This document shows positions 16,447 to 24,741 of a stretch of DNA of 35,082 nucleotides, one piece after another; the stretch's first letter is position 1, and each line of letters opens with the position of its first letter. Both the position numbers and the translations under genes were made by a program. This stretch comes from Phaeodactylibacter sp. (lineage in GTDB: Bacteria > Bacteroidota > Bacteroidia > Chitinophagales > Saprospiraceae). Under the pieces are notes generated by a model. The model saw nothing but the letters and a program-made list of their open reading frames with translations. It was not told where the DNA came from and made no database searches. The DNA lies in the NCBI RefSeq assembly GCF_022763345.1, contig NZ_JALEGS010000021.1, positions 1-35,082 of the forward strand, in the 5' to 3' direction.

Positions 16447-16626
16447 TTACGATTTTGTTGTTGTAGTATTTTTGTTGTTTTCTGGTTGGTCGTCGTCAAA
16501 GAGTATCCGCATGGCGGGGCTGACGTCGTCATCAAACTGGCCGTCCTTAACTGCCCAAAAGAAGGCCGAAAGGAAGCCTAAAGCCACAATAAGGCTTAGT
16601 ATGATCAGGAGGATAATGATTTTCAT
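16447..16626 (-). CDS. ccoS: cbb3 oxidase maturation protein CcoS
   Basis: A 59-residue single-helix protein (MKIIILLIILSLIVALGFL) followed by FFWAVKDGQFDDD, the signature of CcoS, which is required to insert haem b and copper into CcoN. The tail is Asp/Asn/Thr-rich. I start at 16626, where the membrane helix begins; an in-frame ATG at 16695 would add a non-conserved stretch overlapping the palindrome. It is the first gene of the oxidase operon. In many genomes the copper ATPase ccoI precedes it; that gene is not in this window. Confidence 0.9.
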   Translation of the reverse strand: MKIIILLIILSLIVALGFLSAFFWAVKDGQFDDDVSPAMRILFDDDQPENNKNTTTTKS

Positions 16627-16676
16627 ATCTTGTGTCGCATTCAATTTGAGTGCAAGATAGAGGCGGCGGCAGGGGG

Positions 16677-16691
16677 CTAAGATGATCTTAG
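16677..16691. promoter_or_regulatory. 15-bp perfect palindrome upstream of ccoS, operator candidate
   Basis: CTAAGATGATCTTAG is a seven-base perfect dyad around one central base, about 50 bases upstream of the ccoS ATG and next to the divergent gene. Its spacing differs from the FNR (TTGAT-N4-ATCAA) and CRP consensus. The regulator is unknown. Confidence 0.4.
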
Positions 16692-16698
16692 TCAAAGC

Positions 16699-17697
16699 TT
16701 GGGGGTGATTTTTGTCATCCCTCGGTCAGGCAAGTGTCAAAAGAAGGTTTTTTGTGTAAGTAAACATATTGTTAGGTTGAACGAAATTACTGTGGCCGAT
16801 ACGGTTTTTTTTCGCATTGCTGTTTTCTATAGCTTAATGGCCGGGGTGTTGCTCATGGGTTGTAAGACGGAAAAAGAGCCCCGCCGCTTTCTGTTTCTGG
16901 GGCACCCCTATGAGTGGGGTACAGAAGATCAGGTGGACCCCCGCCTGGAGGCTTTCGACTACGAGCCTTATGAGGCTGTTTGGCTGGGTGGTGACGTTTG
17001 CGCCCGTACGGCCAAGGATCCGGCGACGATGGATTATCTCGATTCGGTATTCAACCTGGAGCGCACGCACTGGGCACTGGGTAATCACGACTGGGACTAT
17101 GGCGAACGGGAAAACGTACTAAGCCGCTTGCCTTCTCCTCCTTATTATACGGTATGGGAGGATGGCTTCTGCCTGACGGTGCTCAACACCAACTTGTTCT
17201 GGCCTTACCCTTCCACACCGCCACAGGAAAACTGTACCGATAAAATGGCGCAGTGGCAAATGGTGCATAACGTGGCAGATACAATCAGCGAGGCCACGCA
17301 TTGGGTGATCCTGCACCACCACGCATTGTTCAGTGATCTCATGGTGGAGCCACAGGGTGGCGATACGCTACGGGCATTCAATGTGAACCCTGCGCCGTTT
17401 TTTACCACTTGCGATAGCCTTTTTGAGCTCACCGGCACCTGGTACCCTGAACTGGTCCGGGTGAAGCAGCGCGGTGTGGAGGTTGTGTGCATCGGCGGAG
17501 ACTTTGGCATGCGCGCAAAGCAATTCGAATTTCAGACTCCGGAAGGCATCTGGCTGCTGGGCTCGGGCATCAACAACAGCGTTTCCCGTGAATATGCCCC
17601 GGCCTATGTGACGGATTTTGGTCCGGACCACGTATTGGAGTTGTGGTATCAGGAAGGGCGGCTGGAGTGGGCCTTTGTGCCGTTGGGTGGGGAATGA
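16699..17697 (+). CDS. Metallophosphoesterase-like protein with altered metal motifs, probable lipoprotein
   Basis: Up to 332 residues. Calcineurin-like phosphoesterase landmarks are present in order: WLGGDVCA, ALGNHDW, ILHHHALFSD. Two are unusual: the first motif, normally D-x-H, reads FLGHPYEW and has no Asp, and the last, normally GHxH, reads GGDFGMRAKQ. Metal binding may be reduced or reorganised. A hydrophobic stretch ending in LLMGC (about 45-55) looks like a lipobox, so the mature protein probably begins at that Cys and sits in the periplasm or outer membrane. The first Met at 16699 would put 45 residues before it, so a non-ATG start nearer the hydrophobic stretch is likely; the ATG at 16837 is too late for a full signal peptide. 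It is divergent from the oxidase operon. Confidence 0.75.
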   Translation: MGVIFVIPRSGKCQKKVFCVSKHIVRLNEITVADTVFFRIAVFYSLMAGVLLMGCKTEKEPRRFLFLGHPYEWGTEDQVDPRLEAFDYEPYEAVWLGGDVCARTAKDPATMDYLDSVFNLERTHWALGNHDWDYGERENVLSRLPSPPYYTVWEDGFCLTVLNTNLFWPYPSTPPQENCTDKMAQWQMVHNVADTISEATHWVILHHHALFSDLMVEPQGGDTLRAFNVNPAPFFTTCDSLFELTGTWYPELVRVKQRGVEVVCIGGDFGMRAKQFEFQTPEGIWLLGSGINNSVSREYAPAYVTDFGPDHVLELWYQEGRLEWAFVPLGGE

Positions 17698-17723
17698 GAT
17701 GAGCAAATAAACCAGTCGAAGAG

Positions 17724-20700
17724 CTAATCAATCTCCGGGATTTCGATGACGACCCTGGTCCCGCGGCTTTCGCCTGTACGGCCCATTAGGTCAGTGATTT
17801 GGAATGTAATCCCGTAGCCTTCGAATTGCCGGAGCGCCTCCAGCCTTTCTTCAATCATTTGCATGGCCCTGGACTTATAGTTTTTATTGGACCTGAGCCT
17901 AATCTCCATAGCCTTTTCTCTACCTATGCCGTCATCCTCGATGGTACAGCGGACCCCTTCCCCAAAAGGCTCAAAAGCAATGATCAGGGAACCTGGTCCC
18001 GGTTTGTGGAAGAGCCCGTGATTAATAGCATTCTCTACAAAGGGCTGTAGCAGCACAGAAGGGATGAGTGTGCTGTACAGATCTATCCGTTCATCAATAA
18101 TGAGCTGGTGGCTAAACTTGCCATTGAACCGGGCTTGTTCGAGGTTGATATAGAGGCTCAGGATTTCAATTTCCTCGGATAAGGTGATGTAACGTTTTTT
18201 AGAAGACTCCAAAAACAGCCTCATCAATTGACCGAACCGGGCCAGGTAATCATCAGCGAGCATAGTTTCCCTTGACTGTATGAAGTGCTGGATGGCAGAC
18301 ATGCTGTTGAAAACAAAGTGTGGGTTCATCTGGCTTTGCAGCGCCTGCAGTTCCAGCTTGGCAAACCTTTTGTTAATAGCGGTCTCTCTTGCTGCCTGCC
18401 GCCTGATCCGGCGCACCCTTATGAAGTAAATGCTGACCACTGAAGCCAATAATGAAACAATGCATAGAAAATAGAATAACCTTGTTCGCCACCAGGGCGG
18501 GTGGATCGTAAAGCTTATTGGGTTTGATAAAGTTGTGGAAGTGCCCCTGGTGTCGGTAGCCGTGAGCTCGAAAGCGTAGGTGCCCGGGCTCAGGCTGCTG
18601 TACCTGACCGACCGGCTGAGTGTATGCTCAGGAGCGCGGTCTGCCCCCGTCAACTGATAGGTGTATTGGATATTGCCGAAACTCTTGTAGGAAAGGGCCG
18701 TGAAATGAAACTCGACTTCATTCTGGTTATAGTCCAAAGTTTGCATGTCGCCCTGGGGAATAGGCCGGCCATTCACATAAACTTGATCAAGATACAATTG
18801 AGGGGCAGTGCTGTCCGTGTGCGGAGAGGCGAGGTCAATCCTGGTGAGGCCCTCGTTGGTGCCAACGTACAGATATTGGCTATCGGCGATCACGCCATTA
18901 GCCTCTCTGGTAACGAGCCCTGCATTCTGGTTAAAGACCTTTACTACCCCGGATTCGGATAGGGGCTGCCGGGCCTGGATTTGTTTGACCCCGTAGTTGG
19001 TAGCCACCCAGACCTGATGGTCCTTTCCGATAAATATGTCCTGTATGATATCATTTCCGGTGCCCTTGATGGTAACCGCCGTATCATTTCGGACCGCAAC
19101 CAGGCCAAATCCATCGGTGCCGGCCCAGAGGGTGTTGTCGGGGCCGATTTCGATATCCCAGATGTTCTTATTGTTCAAAGCCGCAATGCCGTCATGAAAG
19201 TGGTAGCTATCGTTTTCGAAGCTAGCCAGCCCATCGTTATGGCCCAGCCAGATTTTCTGAGTACTGTCCATCGCAATACTATAGGCACGTTTAAAGGACA
19301 TGAACTGCACATCAGCCGGGGCACCTGCCCTGAATTTGCACAGGTAAGAATAGTTGCCTCTTGCGATGGCCAGCCATTGCTTGTCTTCAGCCCATATCAA
19401 ATCTTTCCCTACCTTGGTAAGGTGGGCGGTATTGGCCAGGGGGTTGTCGAGGTTGCTGTCAATGCTTCTGTAATCAGGTGTATACCCCTTGCTTAATAAT
19501 TTTGAAAGTGGAACAGCGGAATGGTCCGCCAGGCTAAGCCGGTAGATGTCATCACTTTGCCGGATAAACCAGAGGTGTCCCTTTCCGGCAGAAATAGCTT
19601 TGATAAGCCCGGCGTCATTAAACTGCGGGCTTTGGCTTTTGTAAACCAATGTGGCTTTATTTTTGCCGGAGCGGGCCTCAAAAATATTTCCACTGCGGCT
19701 GCCGCAGAAAATGCGCCCATTGGCAGATGCCATAGCCGTGATTGCATAATCATCAGCCACGGGCAGGGAGATATTTGTGGCGCCGCGTTCCTGAGCAGTC
19801 AGGAAAAAGACCCCTTTATTCTTGCTGGTCACCCACATATTGCCTTCCCTGTCCTTAAATATGCGGTCGAACTGTATGGTAGGGGGGAGGTTAGGGTAAA
19901 AGACATCTTCAACTTCAGAGATATTACGCAGTACAAGCAGGCCCAGGCTGGTCTGTACCTGAACCTGCTGCCCCTGAAGGTGGAAGCGGACAACGTTAGG
20001 GATACTCTTGAAATAGTCCAGGAGGTTGATGTGCTGAGCGGTTTGCCGGCCTACATCCAGATAATGGATGAGGCTGTCCCCGTTGGAGTGAATGTAAATC
20101 CCGTCTTGATAGGGTTGGTAGGCATTGAATGATTTACTGGCAATTTTGGATATTTGTTGGGGATAGGTGCCAACTTTCATTTTGCCAAAAACTTGCCCGA
20201 TTTTTGTATCAAAGAAGAGTAGTTCTCCTTTTTCGGGGTCTATCAATACAGCTTTGAAGGGCTTATAGAAGTAAATAGTAGAGTTGGAAAAGCCTTGTTT
20301 AGCGAGTTCTTTTTTTAAAGAATCAATTTGAGGGTGTTCTCTTTCAGATTTGATACTTCCATCTGGAAAAGATATCGTATTTCCATAACCATAATTTATG
20401 CCCCAAATTGTGGTCCCATTACTAAGGATTTCAAAAGAAAAATTATTTAGGAATTTCTGTTCAGCGATGGTCACGAAACTATCTTTGTTGGTATCCAATA
20501 CAACCAACTTTTTAGCAAAACTATGCAGCCACAACCGGCCTGCCCGGTCTTCAGTAATGTAAAAGATATCATTGGCTGGCAATCCATCCTTGATGGTGTA
20601 GTTCTTAAAGCCATATCCGTCGAAGCGGGAAACACCCTTCTCAGTATAAAACCAAATGTAGCCTTTGCTGTCCTGCATTCCGCCATAAACGGCATTTGTT

Positions 20701-20816
20701 GGCAGGCCATCATCTACAGTATAGCGCTGATAGCTGAATTGCTGAGCCAGGCATTCGGAATGAAAAAAAGCCATTAGCATAACCCAGCTTATTGTCCTCA
20801 ACCAAAGAGTATGCAT
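17724..20816 (-). CDS. Two-component propeller sensor histidine kinase (LytS-like)
   Basis: A 1030-residue sensor. After a signal peptide (MHTLWLRTISWVMLMAFF...CLAQ) come many beta-propeller regulator repeats (DDGLPTNAVYGGMQDSKGYI, DGLPANDIFYITEDRAG, REGNMWVTS), a Y_Y_Y domain (about 690-770), one membrane helix (LFYFLCIVSLLASVVSIYFI), and a C-terminal kinase of the His_kinase/LytS type with the phospho-acceptor motif NPHFVFN (H833) and ATP-binding motifs FVENAINHGL and DDGIG. The propeller faces the periplasm and the kinase the cytoplasm. Its usual partner, a LytTR response regulator, is not next to it. The start at 20816 was chosen for the signal peptide; a Met 15 codons earlier is possible. 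It converges on the phosphoesterase gene with 26 bases between them. Confidence 0.9.
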   Translation of the reverse strand: MHTLWLRTISWVMLMAFFHSECLAQQFSYQRYTVDDGLPTNAVYGGMQDSKGYIWFYTEKGVSRFDGYGFKNYTIKDGLPANDIFYITEDRAGRLWLHSFAKKLVVLDTNKDSFVTIAEQKFLNNFSFEILSNGTTIWGINYGYGNTISFPDGSIKSEREHPQIDSLKKELAKQGFSNSTIYFYKPFKAVLIDPEKGELLFFDTKIGQVFGKMKVGTYPQQISKIASKSFNAYQPYQDGIYIHSNGDSLIHYLDVGRQTAQHINLLDYFKSIPNVVRFHLQGQQVQVQTSLGLLVLRNISEVEDVFYPNLPPTIQFDRIFKDREGNMWVTSKNKGVFFLTAQERGATNISLPVADDYAITAMASANGRIFCGSRSGNIFEARSGKNKATLVYKSQSPQFNDAGLIKAISAGKGHLWFIRQSDDIYRLSLADHSAVPLSKLLSKGYTPDYRSIDSNLDNPLANTAHLTKVGKDLIWAEDKQWLAIARGNYSYLCKFRAGAPADVQFMSFKRAYSIAMDSTQKIWLGHNDGLASFENDSYHFHDGIAALNNKNIWDIEIGPDNTLWAGTDGFGLVAVRNDTAVTIKGTGNDIIQDIFIGKDHQVWVATNYGVKQIQARQPLSESGVVKVFNQNAGLVTREANGVIADSQYLYVGTNEGLTRIDLASPHTDSTAPQLYLDQVYVNGRPIPQGDMQTLDYNQNEVEFHFTALSYKSFGNIQYTYQLTGADRAPEHTLSRSVRYSSLSPGTYAFELTATDTRGTSTTLSNPISFTIHPPWWRTRLFYFLCIVSLLASVVSIYFIRVRRIRRQAARETAINKRFAKLELQALQSQMNPHFVFNSMSAIQHFIQSRETMLADDYLARFGQLMRLFLESSKKRYITLSEEIEILSLYINLEQARFNGKFSHQLIIDERIDLYSTLIPSVLLQPFVENAINHGLFHKPGPGSLIIAFEPFGEGVRCTIEDDGIGREKAMEIRLRSNKNYKSRAMQMIEERLEALRQFEGYGITFQITDLMGRTGESRGTRVVIEIPEID

Positions 20817-21406
20817 AAATAGCGTGACACATTTGAGGTATTGAGCAACAGGTGAAGTCAAAGTAAGTATAACTGTGCCCGAAAGTGCTTTGGCTCAAAG
20901 TACGCATTTTGCCTTTTGATTTCTAAAAATAAAATTGTCGTTTGGCTTAAAATAAGGTGAAGTTGCTTCTGGAAAAGCAACACTGTATAAAGACGGTAAT
21001 GCAAAAGCATGAGCTTTACATCATCCTCCCCGTTTTCCCTGATTCCGGTCAGCCTGCTCGGAGACTAGCATTGTGGTTCCGGTTGTCGGGTTTTCCATAA
21101 AGATAAGTTGTGCCTCTACCTCGTTATTTTCACACGTTAGTTTTGTACTGTTATCAGTTGAAAAGCTAAAAATAATGTGTGGAAATAGCAAACGGTAGCT
21201 GTCTTTTGGGAGCTGTTGGTGTTGCTCTACAGTTAAAATGAATAAACTTCAATGCTTGATTTTTCCAAGTCTAATGTCCTGCGCTTTCAATAAAATTACC
21301 GGGGACATGCCCCTCCCGGTTGTGAAATAATTAAGAAAAGTAATACTTTTATCCGTGGTATTATTGCTAAACAATACTCGGATATACGAGTGAACTAAAA
21401 TAAAGT
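20817..21406. other. AT-rich divergent intergenic region
   Basis: 590 bases between the sensor kinase and a lipoprotein gene. It has two TACTTTG boxes on the minus strand upstream of the kinase (relaxed -7 type), a 7-bp hairpin GTTGCTT/AAGCAAC at 20962-20981 without a T-run, a promoter candidate for the plus-strand genes (21320-21351), and a 75-codon minus-strand open frame (21024-21248) with no ATG start that may be a gene remnant. No tRNA seen. Confidence 0.6.
21320..21351 (+). promoter_or_regulatory. Promoter candidate for the lipoprotein gene
   Basis: TTG at 21320-21322 and TACTTTTA at 21344-21351 are 21 bases apart, close to the Bacteroidota -33/-7 arrangement with one mismatch in the -7 box. 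The expected leader is about 50 bases. Confidence 0.4.
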
Positions 21407-21910
21407 ATGAAACTTTCTATCTTCTTCCGAACAGCTTACTTACTAGGCGCCGTTGGCATGGTGCTCCTTTCCTCCTGTGGACAGGAAACGGCCTCCAAGT
21501 ACCCGGTTAACGACCAGTCTTTTGTTATGGAAGGGCCGCTTTTCCAAGGGCCTAATACCGCACAGGCCTCTTTTACGCCTGCCATAAAGGCAGAGGGGAA
21601 GCTGACGAGCGCAACGCTTGCTTCCGCCGTATTGAAAGCGCCGGAGGGGCAAAACTTTGATGCCTTTTCAGATGTCGTGTTGCAATTGGTAACCAGTTCC
21701 AGCGACATGATTCAGGTGGGAGTGTTGAACCCCGTTCCAAAAGGCCAGTCAAGCCTTACCCTGCAGGTCTCCAATGAAGCGGACTTATCAGAATTGCTAT
21801 CCTCCGGGGAATGTGTTTGGGTCATTGACGCCAATATTCCCGTTGACATGATGGACACCACGATAACCTTTTCGGGAGATTTTACGTTTGATGTAATCTA
21901 TACCAAATAA
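21407..21910 (+). CDS. Hypothetical lipoprotein
   Basis: A 167-residue protein with a lipoprotein signal peptide: MKLSIFFRTAYLLGAVGMVLLSSCGQ, lipobox LSSC with C25 as the lipidated residue. The mature part is short, with alternating hydrophobic residues suggesting a beta-sandwich (TLQVSNEADLSELLSSGE, TITFSGDFTFDVIYTK). I do not recognise a family. It is the first of three plus-strand envelope genes and is 67 bases from the DUF2147 gene. Confidence 0.75.
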   Translation: MKLSIFFRTAYLLGAVGMVLLSSCGQETASKYPVNDQSFVMEGPLFQGPNTAQASFTPAIKAEGKLTSATLASAVLKAPEGQNFDAFSDVVLQLVTSSSDMIQVGVLNPVPKGQSSLTLQVSNEADLSELLSSGECVWVIDANIPVDMMDTTITFSGDFTFDVIYTK

Positions 21911-21977
21911 AGGGGCTTCCAGTTCGTATGAGGGCCTATTTTTTTCACCCAATTACCACTTTTAACCAATTAAAATC

Positions 21978-22442
21978 ATGACGAAATCTATATTTCTTAC
22001 CTTTTCTCTCGCTATACTCACAGTGGGGGTTGCTTTCGGGCAAGACAAAAAAGCAGATCAAAAAGAAGCGGACCGCCTCATCGGCGTATGGGCGCCCAGT
22101 AATGGCCGTGCGTTGGTGAAAGTTCAGAACATTGCAGGCAAATACTACGGCCGCATCGTTAAGCTCAAAGAACCTATTGACCCGGAAACCGGGGAGCCAA
22201 AACTGGATAAAAACAATCCGGACGAGTCTTTGCGGGATACCCCACTCCTGGGTTATCGGATGCTCAAAGACTTCGTTTATGTCGGCGACGATGAATGGAC
22301 CGAAGGGACCATCTACGACCCGCTAAGCGGTAGCCTCTACAGCTGCACCATTAAAATGAAAAAGAATGGCAACCTGGATATCCGGGGGTACATCGGAGTC
22401 AAAGCACTGGGCCGTACAGATGTATGGACCCGGGTCAAATAA
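21978..22442 (+). CDS. DUF2147 family secreted protein
   Basis: A 154-residue exported protein: signal peptide MTKSIFLTFSLAILTVGVAFG, then a DUF2147 domain with the recognisable features LIGVWAPSNGRALVKV, YYGRIVKLKEP, the loop naming the Asp-rich LDKNNPDESLRDTPLLG, and EGTIYDPLSGSLYSCTI with RGYIGVKALGRTDVW at the end. Length is normal. Function of the family is unknown; it is periplasmic and may bind a small ligand as a lipocalin-like barrel. A strong terminator follows. Confidence 0.88.
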   Translation: MTKSIFLTFSLAILTVGVAFGQDKKADQKEADRLIGVWAPSNGRALVKVQNIAGKYYGRIVKLKEPIDPETGEPKLDKNNPDESLRDTPLLGYRMLKDFVYVGDDEWTEGTIYDPLSGSLYSCTIKMKKNGNLDIRGYIGVKALGRTDVWTRVK

Positions 22443-22450
22443 CCCGTCAC

Positions 22451-22487
22451 AATATGCAGGGAGCCCTCCGTTTCCTGCATATTTTTT
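22451..22487 (+). terminator. Intrinsic terminator after the DUF2147 gene
   Basis: AATATGCAGG (22451-22460) pairs perfectly with CCTGCATATT (22474-22483) around a 13-base loop that itself can pair GGAG/CTCC, followed by a run of T to 22487. It starts eight bases after the stop. Confidence 0.88.
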
Positions 22488-22529
22488 GCACCTGATTGAA
22501 ATTCCAATGCTATAAAAAAGACTACCGCA

Positions 22530-23630
22530 ATGTCTTATCGTATCTTTTTGTTGCTATTCGCATGGATGTCATGCGGATGGCTCTTTGCTCAGACGCCTGA
22601 CAGTACGGCACAGGAAGATGACCTGGATTTCGGCGAATTTGATGATTTTGACTTTGGAGATGTAGAGGTGAAAACCTATTGCTCTTCCAAAATTATCGGG
22701 ATTAGCCCTCAGCAGCTGATTTCGCTGGGGTATGACTTTCAGGGAGCCTATGATGCCAGTTTTTCTGCTATCGGAAGCTTTGAAGATGGAGCGGATGTGC
22801 CCCAGGAGACCTATCAGATCAATTCCACGCAGGGGGTACGGCTGGTCGCCAATATTCCGGTCTACTCGCGCAATAGCCTGGTGGTTCAACTAGGAGCCAA
22901 TATATGGGATATGCGGTATCAATTCGATGAGCCTGATGACCAAATCAGCAATGAAGTAGCCCGGTCAATCAGTGAGAATGGCCTGCGCACCGCTGGGGTG
23001 AATACCACCATTTTCAAGCCACTTGATGAAACCCGCTTCCTTCTTTTTCAGGGAAGTGCTGATCTGAGCGGAGACTATACCTTCGATAATATGCAGTCCC
23101 TGGAATACCTGCGGTACTCTGCTGCTGCACTATTTGGATGGCGAAAAAGCGACTACTTCCAGTGGGCGGTAGGCTTGTCCCGTACCTATCGGGTGGGAGA
23201 AATGAACTACATCCCGGTTGTCCTGCTCAACTGGACCGCGAAAGACAGCCCCTGGGGAGTAGAATGCCTGCTGCCAGCCCGGGCACATGTACGCTACAGC
23301 TTCAGCCCGCGCAATATGCTGTTTGCTGGCTTTGAGTTGGAAGGTCAGAGCTACCGCATCAACGGGGTTTCTGAAACACTAAACAATCAAAGCCTGGAAA
23401 TCCGCCGGGGCGAAATGCGCTGGCGGGCAATGTGGCAGCGGCAGCTCACTGGCTTTGTATGGTTGCAAGCCCAGGCAGGGTACCGCATTAACTGGAGCTA
23501 TAACGCAGACACTTTACCGGGAGGGGATGAATTTTTCCGGGGCTTCTTTGGCAATCAGGAGTATGCCATGCTCAACTCCATCACCAATCCCTTTTATGCC
23601 AACATCAGCATTAACCTGGTGAGCCCGTAA
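22530..23630 (+). CDS. DUF6268-like outer membrane beta-barrel protein
   Basis: A 366-residue secreted protein: signal peptide MSYRIFLLLFAWMSCGWLFAQ, then a very acidic Asp/Phe/Gly stretch (EDDLDFGEFDDFDFGD), then a region of alternating hydrophobic strands ending in an aromatic-hydrophobic last strand (FYANISINLVSP), as in outer-membrane barrels. The overall pattern resembles DUF6268 family barrels of Bacteroidota. Function is unknown. It is downstream of a terminator, so it should have its own promoter in 22488-22529, where I see no clear box. Confidence 0.72.
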   Translation: MSYRIFLLLFAWMSCGWLFAQTPDSTAQEDDLDFGEFDDFDFGDVEVKTYCSSKIIGISPQQLISLGYDFQGAYDASFSAIGSFEDGADVPQETYQINSTQGVRLVANIPVYSRNSLVVQLGANIWDMRYQFDEPDDQISNEVARSISENGLRTAGVNTTIFKPLDETRFLLFQGSADLSGDYTFDNMQSLEYLRYSAAALFGWRKSDYFQWAVGLSRTYRVGEMNYIPVVLLNWTAKDSPWGVECLLPARAHVRYSFSPRNMLFAGFELEGQSYRINGVSETLNNQSLEIRRGEMRWRAMWQRQLTGFVWLQAQAGYRINWSYNADTLPGGDEFFRGFFGNQEYAMLNSITNPFYANISINLVSP

Positions 23631-24080
23631 GGGTAAGTTCGGGGAAGATGCTTTCTAAAAAATTGAATTTTAGCTGTTCACCTTGGTCTTTATGTCTGAG
23701 CGCCCGTGGTTTCAACTTAAAGCGTGTGCAGCTATTCAGTACTCCCAATTTCCCATTCTTCCCCAACAAAGCCCTCGAAAGATAAAAGACAGATTGCCAC
23801 ATGCGCGGCGAATTTGAGCAACCAACCGCTACGCTTTGCGAGGACATTAATTAAAGAAGCGGCCCTTTTTACCCAATACCACCCCCGTGCTACCCACCCC
23901 CATAAAACCAGTCCCCCAGTACCCCAGCCCACCAAACCACCACCAAACCAAACCACCCCAAAACCACAAAACCAAAACACCCACCGCCCGCCAAAGCCAC
24001 AGGCGACGGCGGGAAAACACCTTTTATTTCCAAAACAATCCGTACCCTTCGATCCTTTATTCCTCAACTAACCTACGATT
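23631..24080. other. C-rich intergenic region upstream of ubiX
   Basis: 450 bases without a convincing gene. The part 23876-24000 is extremely strand-biased: the plus strand is mostly C and A with hardly any G. On the minus strand six runs of three to five G occur between 23930 and 23882, enough for a G-quadruplex. A 115-codon plus-strand frame through it (23724-24071) is Pro/Thr/Gln junk created by the bias and is not called. No clear -7 box for ubiX. Confidence 0.6.
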
Positions 24081-24647
24081 ATGAAGCACAAAATTGCAAT
24101 TGGCATCGGTGGCTCAAGCGGGAGTATTTACGCCAAAGTACTGCTGGACCGCCTGGTTCAGGTACAGGATCAGCTGGAAGCGGTAGGCATCGTGATGAGC
24201 GATAACGCCAAATTCAACTGGGAATACGAGCTGGGGGACAAAAGTTACGAAAGCTATCCCTTCACCTTTTACGACAAGCGCGATTTTATGGCGCCCTTTG
24301 CGTCTGGCTCTGCCCGTTACGGTACAGTCATCATTTGCCCCTGCTCTATGGGCCTGCTGGGGCGCATTGCCACCGGGGTGTCGACCGACCTCACCACACG
24401 TGCCGCTGATGTAGCCCTGAAAGAACGCCGCCGCCTCATCCTGGTGCCCCGGGATACGCCCTACAGCCTTATACACCTTAATAATATGAAAGCGGTGACA
24501 GAAGCTGGTGGCATTATCTGCCCGGCGAGCCCTTCCTTCTACAGCCGGCCCCAAAACTTTGAGGAAATGGCTGCGACCGTCACCGACCGGGTGCTTGACC
24601 TCTCCGGGCTTGATTTGCAGAGTTATCGCTGGGGCGAAACGGAATGA
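24081..24647 (+). CDS. ubiX: Flavin prenyltransferase UbiX
   Basis: Makes prenylated FMN, the cofactor of UbiD-type decarboxylases, from FMN and dimethylallyl phosphate in the cytoplasm. The 188-residue protein shows the FMN-binding opening IAIGIGGSSGSIYAKVLLDR, the PCSMGLLGRIATG loop, RAADVALKERRRLILVPRD and the C-terminal ICPASPSFYSRP that holds the phosphate and prenyl sites. Length is typical. No ubiD gene is nearby. It stands alone behind a C-rich gap. Confidence 0.92.
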   Translation: MKHKIAIGIGGSSGSIYAKVLLDRLVQVQDQLEAVGIVMSDNAKFNWEYELGDKSYESYPFTFYDKRDFMAPFASGSARYGTVIICPCSMGLLGRIATGVSTDLTTRAADVALKERRRLILVPRDTPYSLIHLNNMKAVTEAGGIICPASPSFYSRPQNFEEMAATVTDRVLDLSGLDLQSYRWGETE

Positions 24648-24741
24648 GATGTCCGTTAATAGCAAAGTGGCAGGGTAGGGCACGCTGCTCTAGGCAGGAA
24701 AAAGGATTTTACTTAACTTGCTGAGAAATCACCCCTGACTT

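Noticed and set aside
23724..24071. 115-codon plus-strand frame upstream of ubiX
   Set aside because: Pro/Thr/Gln/Lys low complexity produced by the C- and A-rich tract; no start signals or family.
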